Below, in pieces: positions 33,362-41,840 of a stretch of 64,000 nucleotides of DNA. The notes beneath the pieces were generated by a model. That model ran no database searches and was not told the origin of the DNA. It saw only the letters and a program-made list of their open reading frames with translations. The translations under genes and the position numbers were made by a program. Positions within the stretch are counted from its first letter, which is position 1. The number at the start of each line of letters is the position of its first letter. The stretch is from Bacillus sp. AFS037270 (lineage in GTDB: Bacteria > Bacillota > Bacilli > Bacillales_B > DSM-18226), in NCBI RefSeq assembly GCF_002585305.1, contig NZ_NUNF01000011.1:115980-179979 (forward strand), written 5' to 3'.

Positions 33362-35248
33362 GTGAAATTTACAATTGAGAACTTACAGAAATTCGCTGAA
33401 CAGCATAATGGAGAATGTTTGTCTGAAGAATATTTAGGCCGTCAAGAAACTTATAAATGGTGCTGTGAAAAAAATCATATATTTAATGCCACCTATCAAC
33501 AAGTGAAGGCAAGAAAACATTTTTGTCCACATTGTTCTGGAGTCACCTTTGATATTGAACATCTTAAGGCTATAGCTGAAAGAAAGAATGGTAAGTGTTT
33601 ATCAAAGGAATATATCGGAATGGACGAAAAATACCTTTGGGAATGTGAGAACGGGCATACCTGGGATGCAATAGCATCTTCAGTAAAGAGGGGAACATGG
33701 TGTCGTATTTGTAATTCTAAAGAGCCATTAACGCTAGAAGAATTACAGAAGTTGGCTGAATCAAGAGGCGGTAAGTGTTTATCTAATGCCTATATAAATT
33801 ATAGTAGAAAGCTTGAATGGATGTGTGCAGATGGACATATATGGAAAGACAGCGCACGCCACGTAAAAGGAAGTGGAAGATGGTGTCCTAAGTGCAACAA
33901 ATTTTTTAGTGAAGAAAAATGTAGGTTTATATTAGAAACTATATTTAAAAATTCATTTCCAAAAAATCGAACTGTACTAGGAGGCAGTCTTGAATTAGAT
34001 GGATATAATTCTGAGTTAAATCTTGCTTTTGAATATCATGGTAAACAGCACTATGAGTTCGTGAAACATTGGCACGGCACAATAGAAGAATTTCATAAGA
34101 GACAAAAAGACGATTTGATTAAGGAAGAGTTATGCATAGAAAAAGACATTAATTTAATTGTTATTCCTTATAATTCCTATGAAAATGATAAAGAGTTATT
34201 TAACTATATTGTGGAAAAACTGCGTTCGTTTGAATATCAAACAGACCTAATCTTTGAAGATATTAATTTAAACAACTTTTATAAGAACTTTACTGTTTTA
34301 GGGGAAATAAAAAAAATAGCAGAGAGTAATGGAGGGCAATGCTTATCTAGTGAATACCTTGGTTCTGCTAAGAAACTTGAATTTATTTGTAAAAATGGTC
34401 ATGAATTTAAAACGAATCTCAATCGTCTCAAAAGCAGAAATTCGTGGTGTCCAATATGTAGTAGGAAAGAAGCAGGTTTAAAAAGAAGAAATACAATCGA
34501 AATGATGAAGGAAATAGCAGTATCAAGAGGTGGAAAATGTATTTCGGAAAATTATTTTGATGACAGGACTCCATTAGAGTGGGAATGTAATGATGGACAT
34601 CGTTGGTTTGCAGTACCTTCAAACATTAAACATAAAACAAACCCTACTTGGTGTCCAACGTGTGCAGATAAAGCTCGCAATGATGGACTAAGATTAGGTA
34701 TCGATGAGATGAAGACTATTGCTATGAAAAAAGGTGGAAAATGTCTGTCGGAAGAATACATCAATAACGGGACTCCGTTACTCTGGGAATGTAAAAAGGG
34801 ACATCGATGGGAAGCCGTACCAAACTCTGTAAAACAAGGATCATGGTGCGGTATTTGTGCAAATAATGTTAGATTGACAATTGAACAAATGAAGGATATC
34901 GCAAAACAACTCGGAGGAAAGTGTTTATCGGAAGATTATATAAATAATCATACACCTCTAACTTGGGAATGTGAAAAAGGACATGTATGGGACTCTAATG
35001 CTGCAGATATAAAAGTAGGGAAATGGTGTAAGATCTGTAGAAGACAAGCTGTCTTGGACGAAAAAAGAAAAAAGGGATTAGAAGAAATGAAAAAGTTAGC
35101 AGTTGAAAGGAGAGGAAAACTTCTATCTGTTGCTTATATAAACAATCGTACTCATTTAGAATGGAGGTGTAAAAACGGGCATATTTGGAAGTCAACTCCA
35201 GAAAATATAAAAAAGAGATGGTGCAAACAATGTAAACAAGATTCATAA
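33362..35248 (+). CDS. Nuclease embedded between eight zinc-ribbon modules
   Basis: This 628-residue protein is built from eight related modules of about 52 residues. Three lie before (6-58, 66-117, 126-178) and five after (314-366, 380-434, 448-499, 508-559, 574-624) a nuclease-like domain (182-290). Each module ends C..GH.W ... WC..C, a treble-clef/zinc-ribbon pattern like the DUF4379-type probable zinc ribbons. The central domain reads LELDGY ... LAFEYHGKQHY with E211, D213, E224, H226 and Q229, as in Vsr/EDxHD-type PD-(D/E)XK endonucleases. A GTG start follows GGTGGAGG. DNA recognition by the repeats and cleavage by the centre is the inference; homing, restriction and defence are all possible. 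Confidence 0.7.
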   Translation: MKFTIENLQKFAEQHNGECLSEEYLGRQETYKWCCEKNHIFNATYQQVKARKHFCPHCSGVTFDIEHLKAIAERKNGKCLSKEYIGMDEKYLWECENGHTWDAIASSVKRGTWCRICNSKEPLTLEELQKLAESRGGKCLSNAYINYSRKLEWMCADGHIWKDSARHVKGSGRWCPKCNKFFSEEKCRFILETIFKNSFPKNRTVLGGSLELDGYNSELNLAFEYHGKQHYEFVKHWHGTIEEFHKRQKDDLIKEELCIEKDINLIVIPYNSYENDKELFNYIVEKLRSFEYQTDLIFEDINLNNFYKNFTVLGEIKKIAESNGGQCLSSEYLGSAKKLEFICKNGHEFKTNLNRLKSRNSWCPICSRKEAGLKRRNTIEMMKEIAVSRGGKCISENYFDDRTPLEWECNDGHRWFAVPSNIKHKTNPTWCPTCADKARNDGLRLGIDEMKTIAMKKGGKCLSEEYINNGTPLLWECKKGHRWEAVPNSVKQGSWCGICANNVRLTIEQMKDIAKQLGGKCLSEDYINNHTPLTWECEKGHVWDSNAADIKVGKWCKICRRQAVLDEKRKKGLEEMKKLAVERRGKLLSVAYINNRTHLEWRCKNGHIWKSTPENIKKRWCKQCKQDS

Positions 35249-35270
35249 CCTTACCGTAAAAGTATACAAA

Positions 35271-35386
35271 TACGAACACTTTTGAAACAGCCGTCAAACT
35301 CGCATTCTTCCGTTTTTACCATTGTTCGTAAAAGTATAAAAGTGAATTTACGAATATTTGTTTTATGCTATATACATTTACGAACA
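35271..35386. repeat. Four dispersed TTTACGAACA-type sites upstream of the recombinase
   Basis: TACGAACA (35271), its complement TGTTCGTAAA (35323-35332), TTTACGAATA (35347-35356) and TTTACGAACA (35377-35386) lie in the 170 bases before the serine recombinase gene. The last two are 30 bp apart. They may be recombinase or regulator binding sites. Confidence 0.45.
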
Positions 35387-35438
35387 CATTCGATATGCTA
35401 AAGGAAAATATATACAGGTATCGAGGGGTGAACGTAAA

Positions 35439-36050
35439 ATGGAGAATAGGAAATTTGGATACATTCGTGTAAGTAGTCGGGATCAGAACGAGGCACGTCA
35501 GCTACAGTCAATGAAAGAGGTTGGCATAAGTAGCAGGGACATATTTATCGAAAAGCAAAGCGGTAAAGATTTCAATCGTGAATCGTATCAATCGCTAAAA
35601 CATCATTTACGATCTGGAGACATTCTTTACATTCACTCGCTCGACCGATTTGGTCGGAATAAAGAAGAAATATTAAACGAATGGACGGACATTACGAAGA
35701 ATATTAAAGCAGACACAGTTGTTTTAGATATGCCTTTACTTGATACTACGAAATACCAGGACAGCCTTGGGACATTTATCTCTGATCTAGTGCTACAGAT
35801 TCTTTCGTGGTTAGCAGAAGAAGAACGAGAGCGGATCAAGAAGCGTCAAAGAGAAGGAATTGATGTAGCATTAAAAAATGGTGTACAGTTTGGAAGACCT
35901 AAAGCGGAAATAACAGATGCTTTTACTTCAGTGTATACAGAATGGAAATCTGGAGAGATAACTGCAACGGAAGCAATGAGAAGAGCGGAAATGAAACGGA
36001 CAACGTTTTATAAGTTAGTTAAAGAATATGAGACGCAACAGGCGAACTAA
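35439..36050 (+). CDS. Serine recombinase (resolvase/invertase type)
   Basis: This 203-residue small serine recombinase has the N-terminal catalytic pattern YIRVSSRDQNEARQ with the nucleophile Ser, then GKDFNRESYQSL and HSLDRFGRN. A C-terminal helix-turn-helix (ATEAMRRAEMKRTTFYKLV) completes the usual length. It probably resolves multimers of the excised element or inverts a segment. The ATG at 35439 is chosen for its GAGGGGTGA site. The repeats just upstream could be its res site. The element's chromosomal integration is more likely done by the tyrosine integrase. Confidence 0.85.
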   Translation: MENRKFGYIRVSSRDQNEARQLQSMKEVGISSRDIFIEKQSGKDFNRESYQSLKHHLRSGDILYIHSLDRFGRNKEEILNEWTDITKNIKADTVVLDMPLLDTTKYQDSLGTFISDLVLQILSWLAEEERERIKKRQREGIDVALKNGVQFGRPKAEITDAFTSVYTEWKSGEITATEAMRRAEMKRTTFYKLVKEYETQQAN

Positions 36051-36068
36051 TGACGGTTCGCTTTTTTT
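36041..36068 (+). terminator. Terminator overlapping the recombinase stop
   Basis: A GGCGAAC / GTTCGC stem is followed by seven T residues. Confidence 0.75.
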
Positions 36069-36443
36069 AGTTATAACGAGGGCTACCCTATCACGAACAA
36101 TGCTCCCATGTAATATCGTAATGTGCCTGGTGTAACGTACATATGGACGTCAAATCTCGAATCTTGAAGAGTTGGAAAGGAAAGATGCCCACGTTTCTAC
36201 AAAATCAGTCGGCGCAAATTACGAAATTTGGATTAAAAAATTTTTTTCGGAATCAGAACACTCGGTGGTATTGTTAAACTAACGGTTCAGTTGCATTAGA
36301 TTAAATTTATGAATAAGCCAAAAATATGAAAGCTTTTACTCACTACTTGCATATTTTCAGCTTTTTTGTTCAATTAAAAATAATGTCACATACACTATAC
36401 TTTAATTCTAAATACAAATAGACAAAATTGTTGATTCCGTTTA
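36069..36443. other. Intergenic gap between convergent genes
   Basis: No supportable gene lies here. An AT-rich imperfect stem at about 36316-36367 (GCCAAAAATATG / CATATTTTCAGC, then a T run) may terminate transcription arriving from the recombinase side. Confidence 0.4.
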
Positions 36444-38666
36444 TTACTCAAACAAAATTGGTGATGCCCAATAAATTAGTTCCTTTAAATTAATATTCCT
36501 ATACTCGATAGAATCCATTAATTGAATTTTATCCCATATAGATATTCTTAGAGATTTTAAAATTGCTTCTTTCCCTTTGGACATATCGATTCGAGATAAA
36601 TTTAAAGCTTCTCCCCAAGATGACCCGTTTAGAATATGAGTTAAGAATAAAGGCCCCAATATACTAGCAGCGAAACTATGTACTGACCATAAATGCCCAA
36701 AAACAGTTTGATTCCGAGATGATAATGAGGATCCTAAGCCTACAAATCCCATACCATCATATCTGATAGTAGAACATCCACTTTGACATGCATTTAGTAC
36801 AAGAAGCCTTTTTTCTTTTCTATGTTGGTTATTAAATACTAATTGGCTCAATCTTACTGTTTCAGTCTCAGAAATTGTTAATACTGAATCATTTGGGTTA
36901 TCAAAATTGAAGGCGCCATGACACATCAACCATATTAAATCAAAGTCTAAATCATTATATTTGGATAAAAATAATTGTAAACTACATTCACTTCCAACAT
37001 AAACTTCATAACTTATTCCATAATAATTTAATAATACCTCTAATGCTTCCTTTTCGTTATAAGCATCAGTTAAAGAATTATCTGGATCACACCAGATTAA
37101 TACTTTCTTTAGCTTGGCTTCTTTTAAGTTTTTAGAATTGCCCAATAAGGAAATATTTCTTTGAAGATACCATGATATTTTAGGGATAATAGGAGTATTA
37201 GTCCAAGTTAGTTCTAATAATCTAATTTTCTTTTCTTTTGATACGCCTTTTAACAAATTAGCAATTTCCCTTGGGTTAAAATATTTCTCAATAGCCATAT
37301 CATACATACTTGAATACTCATCATTTGGTGTATCATATTCTACTTTGTTTATGGGCTCAGTATCTCCAGCTATAACTGTCCATGTTCCTTCAAAACTATT
37401 CTTTATTTTTAAAAATTCTTTAAGACTTAAACTGTCATCAAATTCATGATATGTGGTATTTCCATCTTCCATTATTAAATAAATAGATTTTGCATCTTTT
37501 AAGGTAGGAATTAATAAAATAATGACATCATCGAATAGTTGTTCATCTACATCATCTGGATTAAAAAAAGTTCTCCATAATACTGCACTTTTAACTGCAA
37601 AAGAATATTCCTCATGCTTTATGGCTAACATTATTATCGTTATTAAAATATCGCTTCTTCGATTCCTTATATTACAATTTTCTAATATACTGAGCGAGGA
37701 ATTTAGATGTTCTAAGTAGGTCCTTAAAAGTGTTTCTAAACCTTCTTTATCAAATTTATGTTCACCTTTCATTTTACATAATTTCAAAGCTACCCTACTT
37801 TCTTCAGGCATCTCGACATCCAAAGATAATGCTCGTTTTGCCCAAAGTGTAATATCTTCTTCAATTATCTTTCCAAACGTTGTAGTAAATGTTTCAGCAA
37901 TAATAAAAGCAAGGACTTCATTTTTTAAATCAATTTGGATTTGATATTGTTCTAATAATTGTTTATGTACCCAATTACTATGGTCCTCATTATAGTTTGA
38001 TGCAAGTACTCCAGCATAAAAAGCCAGATAGTAAATATCTTCTAATTTGGCTTCCTTTCCAGTTTTCAACCATTTATTTGTTTCTTTATATAGTTCATGA
38101 CTCTCCCTATAATTATGTCCAAGTATTCTACTAAGATAAAAAAAGTGTCCAACTAACATAATTAAGACTTCTCTTTGCCCTTCAATATCTTTACGATTAA
38201 TTATTCTTTGCCAAAATGAAAAGTCCCATTCTATTTGTTTATCACTAGGATTAAAAGGAGAAGAATTAATAGCAAAGTTTTGGTAATTATACGACTCTCC
38301 TGGTAAACCTTGCTGGGATAGATGCAATGAAAACGTTAGATAGTCTTCAACTACTAATAATCTAAAGTGATCGGATATATTCTGGTCTAATTTTAAATAA
38401 ATAGCAGAGAATATGAGCAAATTGGTTATCTCATTAACAATTGCTTTATGAGTTCTTATATCACTTGGAGAATAGATAGATCTTAAAGAAAAAACTAAAT
38501 TTCTTAATTTAATTAAATCCTGAACATTTAATTTCTGTTTTAAACATTCACAAGTGTCTATCCCTTGGGTTGACAATTCTCCTAGAATTGGTTTAAAAGC
38601 AATAAATATGTTCTGTAAACTTTTTATATGATAATCTATTTCTTGAAATATGTGTTTATTTATCAT
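36444..38666 (-). CDS. CHAT-domain (caspase-like) protease with helical N-terminal region
   Basis: This 740-residue protein is a candidate effector. The C-terminal third is a CHAT peptidase domain of the caspase/separase clan: the catalytic His is in LMCHGAF (about His583) and the catalytic Cys in LNACQSG (about Cys627), followed by the FVGLGSSLSSRNQTVFGHLW segment. The first 450 residues are helical, without a clear repeat signature, and may be a TPR-like sensor. No sigma, gasdermin or other known partner gene is adjacent. CHAT proteases in bacteria are often defence or cell-death proteases; here that role is inferred. It is the only large gene of the element on this strand apart from the integrase. 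Confidence 0.8.
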   Translation of the reverse strand: MINKHIFQEIDYHIKSLQNIFIAFKPILGELSTQGIDTCECLKQKLNVQDLIKLRNLVFSLRSIYSPSDIRTHKAIVNEITNLLIFSAIYLKLDQNISDHFRLLVVEDYLTFSLHLSQQGLPGESYNYQNFAINSSPFNPSDKQIEWDFSFWQRIINRKDIEGQREVLIMLVGHFFYLSRILGHNYRESHELYKETNKWLKTGKEAKLEDIYYLAFYAGVLASNYNEDHSNWVHKQLLEQYQIQIDLKNEVLAFIIAETFTTTFGKIIEEDITLWAKRALSLDVEMPEESRVALKLCKMKGEHKFDKEGLETLLRTYLEHLNSSLSILENCNIRNRRSDILITIIMLAIKHEEYSFAVKSAVLWRTFFNPDDVDEQLFDDVIILLIPTLKDAKSIYLIMEDGNTTYHEFDDSLSLKEFLKIKNSFEGTWTVIAGDTEPINKVEYDTPNDEYSSMYDMAIEKYFNPREIANLLKGVSKEKKIRLLELTWTNTPIIPKISWYLQRNISLLGNSKNLKEAKLKKVLIWCDPDNSLTDAYNEKEALEVLLNYYGISYEVYVGSECSLQLFLSKYNDLDFDLIWLMCHGAFNFDNPNDSVLTISETETVRLSQLVFNNQHRKEKRLLVLNACQSGCSTIRYDGMGFVGLGSSLSSRNQTVFGHLWSVHSFAASILGPLFLTHILNGSSWGEALNLSRIDMSKGKEAILKSLRISIWDKIQLMDSIEYRNINLKELIYWASPILFE

Positions 38667-39147
38667 TTATTTAACTCCTATTAAAAAATATGCATTTCCG
38701 ATTATTTCATTTCTATTAATTATAATAACAATATTTTCTAATAACTGTTAAGATATTTACCGAGTTGGTCGAAATTATTGAAATTGTTGTACTCTCGAAA
38801 AATTAGAAGTTCCTAATATTTTAAAAAAACATGTGCTTCTTAAGAGAGCCAGTAGTAAACCAGTTATTTCTAATTTTAAAACAAGTCCTAGTATGGGGGA
38901 GAGTAGCGAAGGACCGCTTATTATCGAGTGAACAGCTACCCCTCATCTCTAAAATTTGGCTCGATCCACATAAAGCTAAATTCGTTTTTACAAATTTTTT
39001 CGGATTTAAAAATGTCGAGGATCATGCTGTTAAGTCACTAGTTCTTGTTGATCTAACGGATGCAGTTTAGTAAGAAGGCTATCCAATATAAAGTGGAGAA
39101 TTGTTCCTTATATAGCTTTATAGATGTATAAAGAGAGGTGAAATTCA
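38667..39147. other. Divergent promoter region between CHAT gene and small genes
   Basis: About 480 AT-rich bases. A TATAAT-like hexamer on the minus strand near 38720 could serve the CHAT gene. A 79-codon frame at 38831-39070 (+) is treated separately. Confidence 0.35.
38831..39070 (+). CDS. Doubtful 79-aa reading frame
   Basis: The frame starts MCFLREPVVNQLFLILKQ and ends LVLVDLTDAV. It has no ribosome-binding site before the ATG and no recognisable domain. The composition is compatible with a protein fragment, so it may be a remnant of a larger gene. It is listed because the region is otherwise empty. Confidence 0.25.
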   Translation: MCFLREPVVNQLFLILKQVLVWGRVAKDRLLSSEQLPLISKIWLDPHKAKFVFTNFFGFKNVEDHAVKSLVLVDLTDAV

Positions 39148-39420
39148 GTGATAACTCGATTTTACGATCTAGAAAAGTTTTATGAAAATTGGTGTAAAGA
39201 AAATGTAAACGGATATGTTTTTAATTATGCTGGAGGAAAAACTGGGAACGTTCTCCATATTGTTGGCTGTCGCCATTTAACAGTACCTTCACGAATTGGT
39301 ACTTATACAACACGTTATCCAAAATTTTGTTCAACCGACATAAAACTATTATCTGATAAAGCGGATGAAGTAAGTAATCCGTATGGTTGGAGGAGATGTA
39401 AGGCCTGCTTTACAAAATAA
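39148..39420 (+). CDS. Small cysteine-containing protein of unknown function
   Basis: This 90-residue protein starts at GTG behind AGAGAGGTGA. It contains GNVLHIVGCRHL, then a KFCSTD segment, and ends in GWRRCKACFTK. The spaced Cys residues (GCRHL, FCS, CKAC) suggest a bound metal. No family is recognised with certainty. It lies among small genes of the mobile element. Confidence 0.55.
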   Translation: MITRFYDLEKFYENWCKENVNGYVFNYAGGKTGNVLHIVGCRHLTVPSRIGTYTTRYPKFCSTDIKLLSDKADEVSNPYGWRRCKACFTK

Positions 39421-39567
39421 ACGTGAAAGAGTAAAGAGCTGTCTAATGTTAACAGAGGCATCAAATCTCGGAATGTTACCAGTTTGAGTGTTTTGTAACA
39501 GATTATCCACAGACAAAGTGATAAAATACAGTTTACAATCAATTAAAAACGATTGGGTGTATTTTTC

Positions 39568-39720
39568 ATGTTCACGAAAATTCCAGTTATATATCGTGAT
39601 GAACGTTATATAATGCTTGTTCAATACGCATCTGGTTACTGTGAGATCGTCAAGGAAGGAAACTCTAACTATGATATTAAACTTGTGCATTTTTCAGAAT
39701 TGAAGATGAAAGAGGTATGA
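39568..39720 (+). CDS. Hypothetical 50-aa protein
   Basis: A 50-codon frame (MFTKIPVIYRDERYIMLVQYASG...) has codon use like its neighbours and is followed at once by a terminator. The ribosome-binding site is weak. The alternating charged and hydrophobic pattern suggests a small beta-rich protein. Function is unknown. Confidence 0.45.
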   Translation: MFTKIPVIYRDERYIMLVQYASGYCEIVKEGNSNYDIKLVHFSELKMKEV

Positions 39721-39745
39721 TCGTCTATATGACGGTCTTTTTTAT
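39719..39745 (+). terminator. Terminator after the 50-aa gene
   Basis: A GATCGTC / GACGGTC stem is followed by a long T-rich run. The remaining bases up to 40036 contain no gene I can support. Confidence 0.75.
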
Positions 39746-40036
39746 TTTTTTATCCCGCTAATCATTTTAAACTAGATGGTAAAAAGCTTTGATCATATTT
39801 CTAAGGGAATTATACAATGAAAGGAACCTAAGAAGTTTTTAAGAGTGGTTTTTCAATTGAGGGAAAATTCAACTCGTTAACGTATCGTAAACGTATGTTC
39901 TTTGACGTACATAATGTACACCTTCTAACCTAAGAACGCTTATTGAAGCGTCCCAGTGTGATCTGTTTGCGATTTTACAGTCACAGTATTGACATCGTAT
40001 AGAGTACGTCTAATCAGATCAAAATGATGATTGTTA

Positions 40037-40459
40037 TCAACGAAAGGGATTTTTAAATATTTCTTGAAGATACTCGTCAATTGGAGTAATCCAGCGAGCT
40101 TGTAATTTTTTTTCTTCTAATGAACGAGCTATTTTGCCCTTTGTTGTTTCCCAGAAATTAACCATTCGTAAATCAGATGGATCATCGTTTAGTAGAGTTA
40201 CTTCATTGTTGCCAATAGGATTAGAGAGAATTCGATGTAACGGAACCTCTACGCCTTCGTACGAAGTGACATAAACTCTGCAATAATCATCTATGGTCTT
40301 AAATCTTGGTTTAATAATTAATGCTTTATATTTCTGAAAGATTTCACGATCAAGACAAAAGAAGTTTTTACCATTAAACGAATTTTGAGTCTTTATTAAT
40401 ACTAAATCCCCAAAATATTGATAACAATTATTCTTAGAGTCTGGATATTTCTCATGCAT
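40037..40459 (-). CDS. Degenerate HNH-like protein
   Basis: This 140-residue protein resembles phage HNH/AP2-type homing proteins: VPLHRILSNPIG is followed by NEVTLLNDDPSDLRMVNFWETT. In active members the second block carries a His (VDHxNxDxxDNR); here it reads VTLLNDDPSDLR, so the catalytic His is missing. It may be an inactive relative or a DNA-binding protein. A GGTAGGTGA site precedes the ATG. It stands alone on the minus strand. Confidence 0.5.
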   Translation of the reverse strand: MHEKYPDSKNNCYQYFGDLVLIKTQNSFNGKNFFCLDREIFQKYKALIIKPRFKTIDDYCRVYVTSYEGVEVPLHRILSNPIGNNEVTLLNDDPSDLRMVNFWETTKGKIARSLEEKKLQARWITPIDEYLQEIFKNPFR

Positions 40460-40679
40460 AGATTATTCACCTACCTTTCTAATTAAAGATTCTAACATAA
40501 TTTTTATAAAATACCAGATTGTTGTATGAAGGGAACAACCCAAAGAATCTAGTGCAGAGTGTTAAAAGGAAAATTGGTCATAGACCATAGTTAACGTACG
40601 TAGATGTCTTTGTTTCTCTCTTAGTATCTATTGATGATATAATTAAAGGATAATATTGTTAATAATGGGAGAGCGATAT

Positions 40680-41480
40680 ATGAACGCCTTAAATAAACTT
40701 GAAAAAACGAAGGTTAATCTCTGCAAATTAATAGAAGAATATTTTAATAATGGTCCTTTTACGGAATTTTACGTAGCAAAAATTGAAGATGAAACCTTTT
40801 ACGATGAAAGCCGAAAAGTTATTAGATCCCTTGCACGTAAACGAAATATTAAGGTCCCTGACTTTTTACAGGCTAGTAGAACACTTGATGAAGCCGTTTA
40901 TTATTTAACCACCAGCATGGATATAAATGATAACGAATATACGATAAAGCAATATATAAGAACCTGCTTTAACGAATATTTAGACTATATGGAAGATGAG
41001 CAAATTGACGTACAAATAGTGCACGTTGAATGTGAGATTCCCGAAGATCTTACGTTTAAACACATAGTAGAATCAATACAAAAGTGTGAAAACCGTATTA
41101 ATAATGAAGATTATTCGGGAGCCGTTACAAGTGCTAAAACATTAGTTGAGGGCGTGTGTAAGGAAATACTACAAAAGTTTCCTGATGTAAAAGTTGATAA
41201 TAAAACGGATCTCCCTGCGTTATTTACAAAAGTACGGCAAAATTTAAAACTTGATCCTAGTGACCCCGATTTAGATAAATCGTTGAAAGATGTAATAACG
41301 GGTTTAATTAAAATAGTAAATGGTATTTCTGAGGTACGTAATTCACGTGGGGATTCACACTTACCGAAAAATAGAATAGATAGACATCATGCGGTAGTAG
41401 TTGTAAATTCCGCAAAAACTGTAGTTACATTTTTGTTTAACACCTATGAGTATCAATTAAATAAAGGTACTCTAACGTAA
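40680..41480 (+). CDS. Abortive-infection (Abi_C-type) protein
   Basis: This 266-residue protein has a C-terminal half matching the Abi_C domain: YSGAVTSAKTLVEGVCKEIL, then LPALFTKVRQNLKLDPSDPDLDKSLKDVI and GISEVRNSRGDSH near the end. The N-terminal half (about 1-120) is an unassigned helical region. Abi_C proteins occur in abortive-infection systems of Firmicutes, but their biochemistry is poorly defined. The ATG at 40680 has GGGAG eight bases upstream; an earlier in-frame TTG (40656) is less likely. TATAAT lies at about 40637. Confidence 0.7.
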   Translation: MNALNKLEKTKVNLCKLIEEYFNNGPFTEFYVAKIEDETFYDESRKVIRSLARKRNIKVPDFLQASRTLDEAVYYLTTSMDINDNEYTIKQYIRTCFNEYLDYMEDEQIDVQIVHVECEIPEDLTFKHIVESIQKCENRINNEDYSGAVTSAKTLVEGVCKEILQKFPDVKVDNKTDLPALFTKVRQNLKLDPSDPDLDKSLKDVITGLIKIVNGISEVRNSRGDSHLPKNRIDRHHAVVVVNSAKTVVTFLFNTYEYQLNKGTLT

Positions 41481-41520
41481 GGATTCGAGGTATGAAGTCT
41501 GCAAACGTTCACACTCGTGG

Positions 41521-41799
41521 TTGAAGGTAATTAACTATCAGTATGCAGACGTGTATGTCGTTGACTATCGTAAAGCTGGTGAATTTGGTGTGTTGTTAAC
41601 ATTTGAAGATGGTCGTTATGCTAGCGTAATGGAACTCGGTGTTCCTGTTTCTGCACCAAGGTACGTTTATGGAAAGCCGATAATTCGTAAAGAAAAAGAT
41701 TTTACGTTTATTGATCCCGTTAAGTGTCGTATCAATTATCGTATTCTAACAAAGGCAGGCATATTACGTCTTCCAAGTTTTGTTGAGTGGATTAAATAA
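41521..41799 (+). CDS. Hypothetical 92-aa protein, start uncertain
   Basis: This small, probably beta-rich protein (YADVYVVDYRKAGEFGVLLTFEDGRYASV...) somewhat resembles DUF2442-type small proteins, but not clearly enough to name. The TTG start lacks a good ribosome-binding site. It shares a bidirectional terminator with the integrase gene. Confidence 0.45.
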   Translation: MKVINYQYADVYVVDYRKAGEFGVLLTFEDGRYASVMELGVPVSAPRYVYGKPIIRKEKDFTFIDPVKCRINYRILTKAGILRLPSFVEWIK

Positions 41800-41811
41800 T
41801 AATAAAAAGTT

Positions 41812-41840
41812 AAAGCCGCCCAATTTGGACGGCCTTTTTT
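41812..41840. terminator. Bidirectional terminator between the 92-aa gene and the integrase
   Basis: An AAAGCCGCCC / GGACGGCCTTT stem is flanked by A and T runs, so it can serve both converging genes. Confidence 0.75.
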
